Source of the DNA: Parcubacteria group bacterium
Lineage (GTDB): Bacteria > Patescibacteriota > Patescibacteriia > UBA2169
Length of the DNA stretch: 62,150 nucleotides
Direction of reading: 5' to 3'
NCBI GenBank assembly: GCA_016181765.1
Contig: JACOYR010000003.1
Location: forward strand, 1 to 62,150
Shown: positions 56,564 to 62,150 of the stretch, piece by piece
How the letters are laid out: each line of letters starts with the position of its first letter
Numbering within the stretch: position 1 is the first letter of the stretch
Made by a program: the position numbers and the translations under genes
Notes under the pieces: model-generated
What the model was told of the DNA's origin: nothing
The model's database searches: none
Seen by the model: the letters and a program-made list of their open reading frames with translations, nothing else

Positions 56564-59461
56564 CTACGCCTGCGGCCGACGTCCTCTAAAATCCCGGCTC
56601 TGTGGGTCTGACGCGCGGAACTCTGGAGAACCGGGCAACACGATTGATGGCCCCGCAGATGCTTCGGGCGAAGGCTGTTGAGGCGGATTCGGAGACGCAG
56701 ATTCAGAACTCCCGTTGCCGCCGTTTTCTTCCGATGCGACAGCAGTAGATAATTTTACATCAAGCGTGCGCTCGTCCACATTTTCCACAAACCTTGAAAT
56801 TTGCTTTGTAATACGGTTCACATCCTGCGCCAAACCATTGGTTTCCTCGTTGAGCCGCGCCTGTTCAGCCGGATCAACCGCTTGTCCTAGCGCGGCTCTT
56901 GAAGCCTCCAGCGCACTCTTAATCTGTGTTAGTTTGTTCCTTTGCTCCTGTAAAAGCTGGCGCGGCGTCTTTTGTATATCCTCTCTGGTTGCTCCCTGCC
57001 GCTGCATATACTGGCTCACCGTTCTTGTCTTCGCCTCCTGAGAAATACGCGGGCTGAAAGAATACGCATAGCCAAGCATATTATCCTCAACATAATCCCG
57101 CTGGGCGCGGCTTCGGCTTTCTATATTAGGATCATACATATTCGGATACTCGCGCGGCGCAACCCCGCCCATGAGCGCGCCGGATGCATCCGGCCGCAGG
57201 TTCAAGTTCCGTTCTGAAATGCCCGGAGCGGCAAGCAAGACCAAGTTCTGACCCACAGTATTCAAGTCAGCGGCATAGGTGCGCATGCCGTTTTTATCTC
57301 TAATCTCGTTGCGAAGGCCCGAAGGATGCGTTCGCCACAAATCCGGAGGGTTGATGTTCCGCATCTTTCCCATGACATTATTGTTATACGTCTTAAACCC
57401 TTCTTCGGAATACAAGTCCGCAAAATCGTATTTCCCGCTGTCTGCATCAAATCCAGCCAACGCAAACCCCGCAAAATTCTTATTCTCCAGCGCCACCCCG
57501 CTCAAACGTGAAGCAAATTGTTTGGCTTCATCGCTCTCTCCGAGAAGCATCTTCATGGCTTCAACACGGGCAAACGGGCTGTCTGTGGCTGTCTGCGGCT
57601 TGTGTTCCGCATACTGAAGTTCCAAGGGCCTCAAAATCTCCCGAGCATGATTCAAATCTTTTTTAATTCCAAAAATTTCCTCATCTGGCGCGCCTTCTTC
57701 CACAGCTTGCTCCAGTTTCTCTTGAAGCCCCAAGTATGCATCAGCGCGAGCACGGCCTTCAGACGTTAATACCTGCTCAAACTTCTCAATCACTCTGCGG
57801 TGGATTTCCTCGCCAATGTCCCGCTCGTCATTAAACCTTGCCGTGGAAAGCGTAACTTCGTTCTGGTCGTTTTGCCCCCATACATTGATGAGCGCGCCCT
57901 TGGTTTCTTTGGTGTTTTGCGCATGGCCGCTTTGGGCAACCCTGTACACCGGCTCCAAAAACGCCTCGGATGTATTATCGCTCTCTTCCCGCTGTTTTTT
58001 CGCCTCTTCGTTGGCGAGGGCCATGACGTGCCTAAATTTGTAGTTCGTGTCTTTGTTGTCAATCACTTTATGCAGCACATCCCTGCCCGCGCCGATATAC
58101 GGGGCTGTAACGTTTTTCTCGCGCGATTCAGAACGTTCTTTCCAACTCTGTTTTGCAGTACGCAATAGAATCCCTTGCTCGGCCAATCGTTGAGCGCCCA
58201 AACCCAAACGGGTTTTGCCAAAAATCCTGGCTCCCAGCTGTCCCAATCCTTTGCTTACCGCAGGACTGATCTTTTCATCAAGCCTGCGCCCTGCAAAACG
58301 CCCAAAGGTGGGAGCGACTTTTTTTCCGCCTTTCCACGCCCCAGCCAAGCCCAATGCGCTCCCCACCCCCCCGGTTGCAACCCCCAGAGCCGCCAGTTTC
58401 CCGAGCTTGATGCCGCCGCTCTTGATGCGGCTCAAAGCGCCCTCGGCAAGGCCCGAACCCTTGATGGCCATGCCGCGCGCAACCATGAGCGAGTAGATGA
58501 GCAGAGCAATGGAGATGCCGTAGGAGAGGAGTTGGTCGCTTCGGGAGATGCCGGAGATTGCCGCGGCCGTGTTCCCGGACACGTCAAAAAATCCGGTTTC
58601 GCCCTCTGCCTGGTAGAACCCATGCTGCTGGGCAAGATTCTGGCCCGGAGCCACGCCCGCCATGACGGAAAAAGAGAGCCACAGCCAGAACGCCATGATA
58701 GGCCCCACGAACGCGTAGCGCACCAGCTTGTTCCACCACTCTTTGAACAAATGCTCGGCACCGGGAGTTGCGGCCATTAAAAACGCGAGCGGAGCCAGCA
58801 CAATGAGGATCCAGAGGTACATGATGCGGATCAAAAACATCAGCACAATGGTGCCCACCACCATCACGGCGATCACGAGCAATATGACCGCAAGGATGGA
58901 CGCGACCGCAACCGCGGTGTCTGTGATGCTCTCATCAGCCGCAAACTCGCGGTACGAGAGCATCTGGGAAAGCCCGAGCCCGTTCACCAGATTCCCGGCG
59001 GCCACGTCCTTGAAGCCGTTCACGAACGTGATCATGATCACCTGGCTTGCGTCAATGATCAAGCCGCTGATGGTCTTGGAAAAGTTGATGACCACCGCCA
59101 CCATCAAGAGCTTGGGCAATAGGCGCTTCCACTCGTACTTCTCAACCCCCAAAATAGTGGCATAGGCGATGGCGATAAAGATGACGAGGAACGCCATGTT
59201 CGCGAAATCCCGCATCAAAATCCAGCCCCGCGTAACCGCCGGGGCCATGAGAAAGTCGTTGTACGCGACAATCACGAGCAAGAGATCAATCATCACGATC
59301 AAAAGCTTGCCGGCAAGCTCAATGATGATTGATGCGATGTACGCGAGCGTGCCCGCCACAAATCCCAGCTCCTGCGCGAACGCGGGGGCTGTAAGCGCGA
59401 ACACGCCAAAGGCGCCCATTATCAAACCCGCGAAAATCTTTCTCTGTTTCGGCAAAACCAT
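56564..59461 (-). CDS. Giant VirB6/TrbL-like membrane protein with long cytosolic C-terminus
   Basis: A 965-residue protein. A signal-like first segment (FGVFALTAPAFAQ) and about seven further membrane helices fill the first 370 residues, with WILIVLAPLAFLMAATPGAEH and KEWWNKLVRYAFVGPIMAF, the VirB6/TrbL hallmark. The remaining 590 residues are hydrophilic and helical, with charged coiled-coil stretches (QEKLEQAVEEGAPDEE, ASRAALGQAVDPAEQARLN) and a Pro/Ser tail. Start 59461 is where transcription is predicted to begin. It probably forms the inner-membrane channel of the secretion machine. Confidence 0.85.
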   Translation of the reverse strand: MVLPKQRKIFAGLIMGAFGVFALTAPAFAQELGFVAGTLAYIASIIIELAGKLLIVMIDLLLVIVAYNDFLMAPAVTRGWILMRDFANMAFLVIFIAIAYATILGVEKYEWKRLLPKLLMVAVVINFSKTISGLIIDASQVIMITFVNGFKDVAAGNLVNGLGLSQMLSYREFAADESITDTAVAVASILAVILLVIAVMVVGTIVLMFLIRIMYLWILIVLAPLAFLMAATPGAEHLFKEWWNKLVRYAFVGPIMAFWLWLSFSVMAGVAPGQNLAQQHGFYQAEGETGFFDVSGNTAAAISGISRSDQLLSYGISIALLIYSLMVARGMAIKGSGLAEGALSRIKSGGIKLGKLAALGVATGGVGSALGLAGAWKGGKKVAPTFGRFAGRRLDEKISPAVSKGLGQLGARIFGKTRLGLGAQRLAEQGILLRTAKQSWKERSESREKNVTAPYIGAGRDVLHKVIDNKDTNYKFRHVMALANEEAKKQREESDNTSEAFLEPVYRVAQSGHAQNTKETKGALINVWGQNDQNEVTLSTARFNDERDIGEEIHRRVIEKFEQVLTSEGRARADAYLGLQEKLEQAVEEGAPDEEIFGIKKDLNHAREILRPLELQYAEHKPQTATDSPFARVEAMKMLLGESDEAKQFASRLSGVALENKNFAGFALAGFDADSGKYDFADLYSEEGFKTYNNNVMGKMRNINPPDLWRTHPSGLRNEIRDKNGMRTYAADLNTVGQNLVLLAAPGISERNLNLRPDASGALMGGVAPREYPNMYDPNIESRSRAQRDYVEDNMLGYAYSFSPRISQEAKTRTVSQYMQRQGATREDIQKTPRQLLQEQRNKLTQIKSALEASRAALGQAVDPAEQARLNEETNGLAQDVNRITKQISRFVENVDERTLDVKLSTAVASEENGGNGSSESASPNPPQQPSPEASAGPSIVLPGSPEFRASDPQSRDFRGRRPQA

Positions 59462-59467
59462 GATGAG

Positions 59468-59479
59468 ATTATACCACAA
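59468..59479 (-). promoter_or_regulatory. Extended -10 promoter of the VirB6-like gene
   Basis: Minus-strand TTGTGGTATAAT (TATAAT at 59468-59473) puts +1 at 59461, exactly the first base of the ATG. TTGGTG (59492-59497) is a weak -35. Confidence 0.7.
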
Positions 59480-59482
59480 ACC

Positions 59483-61306
59483 CTACTCTTCCACCAAGCC
59501 CCGCAGGGCGGTGATTGCCGCGCGCGTCTGGAAGTCGTCGGGAGCGACTCGGGACTCAAGATCAGAGAGCTGTGCCGCCGCGTCTTCGGCGCGGCCAAGC
59601 GCGATAAACGCCTGGGAGAGCTCAAAGCGCGCCTGCAGATGGTTCGGGTTCTGCTGGATCGCGGATTCGTAGTACAAAACCGCCTGTTCCGCGTTCCCGG
59701 CTGCCAACGAGAGCGTGCCGGCCTGGTATGCAACGCTTACAGACTCGGAAACGTGCGGCAGGAGCAGTGCGAGCGCTTGCTCGTTTTGCCCGGCCTGCGC
59801 AAGCTGGGCGGCGCGCTCAAGCACAAGCGGAATATAGGTCCCATCAACCACAAGCCCCTGCTCCGCGATCCGGGCCGCCTCATCCGGATTGTCCGCAACC
59901 AAACGGTAGAACTGCGATGCTTCCAGGCGCAGGATGAGATTGCGCGGCAGGCGCGGCAATGCGGCCTCATAGAACGCGGCCGCCTGTTCCATGGCGTCAT
60001 TCTGGAGCCGTTGTTTCTCGTCATTCTGGAGGCCGCTGCTGCGGCCGATAGAATCTCGCCGGTTGTTCACGGAGATGCTATCGGCGAGTACGCCTCCAGC
60101 ATGACGCGCTATAAGCCAGTGGTCAAACCCGGAGAGCGATTCGGAATCCGCCGAAATGTCCGGAGGCTCTGGGAACGCGATGAGCCGGACCGCGGAAACC
60201 GTTCCAAACATTCCGAAAAGCGCGAGCGCGGCAACGAACGAGCGCGCCGGAATGAGTCGGAGGCGCGTGGTAAGAAACAAGCTGTGCGCACGCCGCGCTT
60301 CGGATTCCGCGAAAACTCCCGCCACCCCCGTACCCCCTCCTCCGGCAGGAGAGGGAATGCCTCCCGAACACAGCACAACCAAAAGCCCGGCAGTAAAAAG
60401 GCCCATGAATGACAGCGGAATAAACGCGAGCAGTACGAGCCACCCGAAAAGCGCCAAAGACCATCTTCGCCGCGAGAGTTCGCCCGACCGCTCGCGGGAT
60501 TCCGGACCCAAGCGCTTGAGCCTCCGACGCGAAAAGAAAAACGCGTACAGAGCCGGGATAAAGCCAAACGCGGCAAACGCGGCCAACAGTAACGGTCCGC
60601 CTTCCCACAGCAGCGCCGCGTACGCACCCGGCAAGCCCGGAGCCCGGGCAATTTGTTCCACATCCACGAGCTCTGCCAAGGACCAGAACCCTTCGTTCGC
60701 GCGCCCCAATCCCGCGCCAAGCAGTCCAAACTGCGCAATGCCGTGTTCAACGTACCGGCTCACAGCTACGGAAACGGGAACCGTTGAAAAGCCTCCCCGA
60801 ATGTACGAAAACACCGCCGGGTACACTGCCGTGGCAACATACAGCGCAACCAGCGCAATCCCTGTCCTGCCTTTCAGGCGCGCGAGCAATGCCCGCTCCT
60901 GCGACAAGAGCAGGACAAACCCAACCAATCCAAACCACGCTACGGGCCCGGTGTTCAAGTAGAGGTCAAAACGCGACGCCGGGTGCGCGGCAAAAATGAC
61001 AATGACAACCGCACCCAAGCCAAGCCCAAGCCACGAGAGAAGCGACGAGCGCCACGTTATCTGGTCCCGGCCGAACGCGGCGCGGATACTCCAGGCGAGC
61101 CACCACACGCCAACCAAAAAAGCAACCGCCAGGGCGCGGAACGCGTCCGGGGATGCGCCATACCCGAATATGACAAACAACGGCAGCCACACCACGAGCC
61201 GCATCCACACCGCCAAAAACCTTGTTGCGCCGCGGTCCAGTGCGCGTTGGACGTGGAGCCAGTCAACATCCACGCGCCGATGCGAACCTAAAATCGCGTC
61301 AAGCAT
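59483..61306 (-). CDS. O-antigen-ligase-like membrane protein with C-terminal TPR repeats
   Basis: A 607-residue protein. The first 390 residues hold about ten membrane helices in a Wzy/WaaL-like layout; the rest are TPR repeats (AAAFYEAALPRLPRNLILRLEA, AVLYYESAIQQNPNHLQARFEL), as in membrane glycan ligases of CPR bacteria. Between them, residues near DSISVNNRRDSIGRSS come from a palindromic repeat (60019-60106), and SGGIPSPAGGGG comes from another stem near 60338-60353. Probably joins glycans to surface acceptors; exact role unknown. Start at 61306 avoids overlap with the HigA gene. Confidence 0.82.
   Translation of the reverse strand: MLDAILGSHRRVDVDWLHVQRALDRGATRFLAVWMRLVVWLPLFVIFGYGASPDAFRALAVAFLVGVWWLAWSIRAAFGRDQITWRSSLLSWLGLGLGAVVIVIFAAHPASRFDLYLNTGPVAWFGLVGFVLLLSQERALLARLKGRTGIALVALYVATAVYPAVFSYIRGGFSTVPVSVAVSRYVEHGIAQFGLLGAGLGRANEGFWSLAELVDVEQIARAPGLPGAYAALLWEGGPLLLAAFAAFGFIPALYAFFFSRRRLKRLGPESRERSGELSRRRWSLALFGWLVLLAFIPLSFMGLFTAGLLVVLCSGGIPSPAGGGGTGVAGVFAESEARRAHSLFLTTRLRLIPARSFVAALALFGMFGTVSAVRLIAFPEPPDISADSESLSGFDHWLIARHAGGVLADSISVNNRRDSIGRSSGLQNDEKQRLQNDAMEQAAAFYEAALPRLPRNLILRLEASQFYRLVADNPDEAARIAEQGLVVDGTYIPLVLERAAQLAQAGQNEQALALLLPHVSESVSVAYQAGTLSLAAGNAEQAVLYYESAIQQNPNHLQARFELSQAFIALGRAEDAAAQLSDLESRVAPDDFQTRAAITALRGLVEE
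60019..60106. repeat. Palindromic repeat family B inside a gene
   Basis: CGTCATTCTGGAGG (60019-60032) and CCTCCAGCATGACG (60093-60106) are inverted with one mismatch, enclosing inner stems (GCGGCCGATAG with CTATCGGC). A partial relative lies at about 62003-62018. Confidence 0.85.
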
Positions 61307-61316
61307 ACCGCGCGAT

Positions 61317-61625
61317 TTACCGGAACGCGAAGTGGAATTCCTTGCCCAGCGCCTCCCCGAACTTGTAGAGCGTATCCAGGGTGATGTTCTGCCTGCCGCT
61401 CTCGGCGCGGGAAATAAACTCGCGTTTGACCCGCATCTTTTTGGCCAGCTTCTCCTGCGACATCCGCGCGACTCTGCGCGCTTCGCGGAGCTCAATGGCT
61501 GCCTTGAGATAGCGCGCGCCTTCTTTAATTTCTTCCCGCTCTTTTTTGGAATACCGCTCCAAAACTTTCTCGCGCAGGACCAGTTCGCCGCGCTCTATTG
61601 CTTTTTTTACTTTGTAGCTATTCAT
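61317..61625 (-). CDS. HigA/XRE-type antitoxin
   Basis: A 102-residue helix-turn-helix protein. N-terminal KVKKAIERGELVLREKVLER and the C-terminal XRE domain (MSQEKLAKKMRVKREFISRA, ESGRQNITLDTLYKFGEALG) match HigA-like antitoxins. Start 61625 overlaps the stop of the HigB-like fragment (61618), the usual toxin-first order. Its partner is broken, so it may be a solitary regulator. Confidence 0.88.
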   Translation of the reverse strand: MNSYKVKKAIERGELVLREKVLERYSKKEREEIKEGARYLKAAIELREARRVARMSQEKLAKKMRVKREFISRAESGRQNITLDTLYKFGEALGKEFHFAFR

Positions 61626-61812
61626 AATCCTGCAATCTCCTTTCTGCAAGTTTAATATGTTTAACAGGTGTTCGTTGTGTCTTTTTTTGGAAAAAATGCA
61701 GTATCACAATGTTCGGATGTCCGAGGTACGCATAGAATCCCCGGTACGTTCCCTCGTGCATCACGCGAATCTCAAAAATATCTCTCGTAATTTTTCGCGC
61801 ATCCGGAAATGC
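61618..61812 (-). pseudogene. HigB/RelE-like toxin, N-terminally truncated
   Basis: Frame ending TAG at 61618-61620 encodes about 60 residues ending in DIFEIRVMHEGTYRGFYAYL, IVILHFFQKKTQRTP and KLAERRLQDYE, the C-terminal two-thirds of HigB-type toxins. No start codon fits: the upstream frame runs into HicB-derived sequence and has stops just before it. The toxin lacks its N-terminal helices. Confidence 0.8.
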
Positions 61813-61903
61813 ATCCCGGCAGGGATGGTATGCTGACGGAATAACCGCCCTCCGGCGCTTCCTCGAATACGGCTGTGTAATTATAAACAGTAGTCCTGTT
61901 CAT
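61772..61903 (-). pseudogene. HicB-type antitoxin, N-terminal fragment
   Basis: ATG at 61903 starts 43 codons: YNYTAVFEEAPEGGYSVSI followed by SLPGCIS, the N-terminal hallmark of HicB, then an unrelated tail that ends at TGA (61772-61774). HicB should have about 70-130 residues, so this is a fragment joined to HigB sequence in another frame. Confidence 0.82.
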
Positions 61904-61927
61904 ATACTGTCACCATATCACAGTATA
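61903..61927. promoter_or_regulatory. Operator/promoter of the broken TA locus
   Basis: TATACTGT (61903-61910) and ACAGTATA (61920-61927) are perfect inverted repeats nine bases apart, directly ahead of the HicB start. The minus-strand TATACT at 61922-61927 can act as -10. Such a site fits antitoxin autoregulation. Confidence 0.55.
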
Positions 61928-62150
61928 CGGCAATGAGCAACCTCCCCTGCTCCATGCACGTAGGTGATGTTGAGGCGGAGATCCTATCGGGTGTGAGTAC
62001 ACACCCTCCAGGATGACGGGCTATTTCCCGTTGACAACTATTTTCCCGACCTGTGACACGGATATGATAATGTCCTAGTTGAGGGAAATAGAAATGTCCT
62101 ACCTGGTGTAGGATGATACTGTTAATCAGTAGCAGTATCATCATATGGCA
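61928..62150. other. Non-coding window end with repeats
   Basis: No convincing gene. It holds a partial family B repeat (about 61973-62018) and two direct copies of AATGTCCTA (62069-62077 and 62093-62101), the second within a TCCTAC/GTAGGA hairpin (62097-62113). Such sequence resembles mobile-element ends, but no transposase is visible before the edge. Confidence 0.45.

Noticed and set aside
61881-62144. An 87-codon minus-strand frame at the right edge
   Set aside because: It has no recognisable family and crosses repeats and the HicB start region in a different frame.

Overview
The window looks like a chromosomal segment of a Patescibacteria (CPR) bacterium of Parcubacteria type. Evidence: moderately GC-rich, tightly packed genes; a split transketolase beside a non-oxidative pentose phosphate set with no biosynthetic pathways; a full type IV pilus locus; a VirB4/VirB6/PrgI secretion locus of the kind common in these bacteria; several secreted proteins built from low-complexity or Trp-rich repeats; many small toxin-antitoxin modules. 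TGA is used as a stop, so this is code 11 and not the recoded Gracilibacteria/Absconditabacteria code. The lineage call is inference; there is no rRNA in the window.

Layout. 1-1846 (+): end of a PIN-like toxin, a RelB/RelE-type pair, MsrB and a sugar-phosphate transferase. 1811-11152 (-): a compact run gatC-gatA-dsbA-like-EamA-riboflavin kinase-rpiB-rpe-tktN-tktC-fba-hydroxyacid dehydrogenase-lgt, with one-base gaps or short overlaps. 11204-13252 (-): ligA. 13283-26117 (-): type IV pilus genes in at least three transcription units (pilM-N-O-small-B-response regulator-degenerate PilT-C; three tandem pilins; pilD plus four minor pilins). 26357-27635 (+): A+T-richer AbiEi/AbiEii pair. 27627-33778 (-): signal peptidase, a 1370-residue fibre-like surface protein with a polyglycine tip, and a Trp-repeat secreted protein. 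33833-40937 (+): membrane protein, ClpC-type chaperone, ComF, tRNA-Ser(GCU), two small proteins, tRNA-Arg(GCG), RecG. 40938-41852: structured non-coding DNA and a small gene with a hairpin-rich leader and trailer. 41839-51780 (-): radA, a DsbA-like protein and a type IV secretion-like operon. 51857-55320: metK-ahcY plus an island of palindromic repeats, a GIY-YIG nuclease and a 57-residue DUF1737-like gene. 55321-59461 (-): a second secretion-like block with a giant VirB6-like protein. 59483-62150 (-): O-antigen-ligase-like TPR protein, a HigA-type regulator, and remnants of a HicB antitoxin and HigB toxin.

How it fits together. The pilus, fibre, signal peptidase, DsbA-like proteins and secretion machine form a cell-surface apparatus suited to attachment to, and exchange with, a host cell. 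Regulation shows a strong local style: extended -10 promoters (TGTGGTATAAT or TTGGTATACT) placed so that the predicted transcript begins 0-8 bases before the ATG for many units, suggesting leaderless mRNAs, while two oddball genes (41319 and 54906) instead have strong Shine-Dalgarno sites and hairpins. Palindromic repeats have entered coding regions in frame at several points (metK, the gene at 50350, the gene at 59483).
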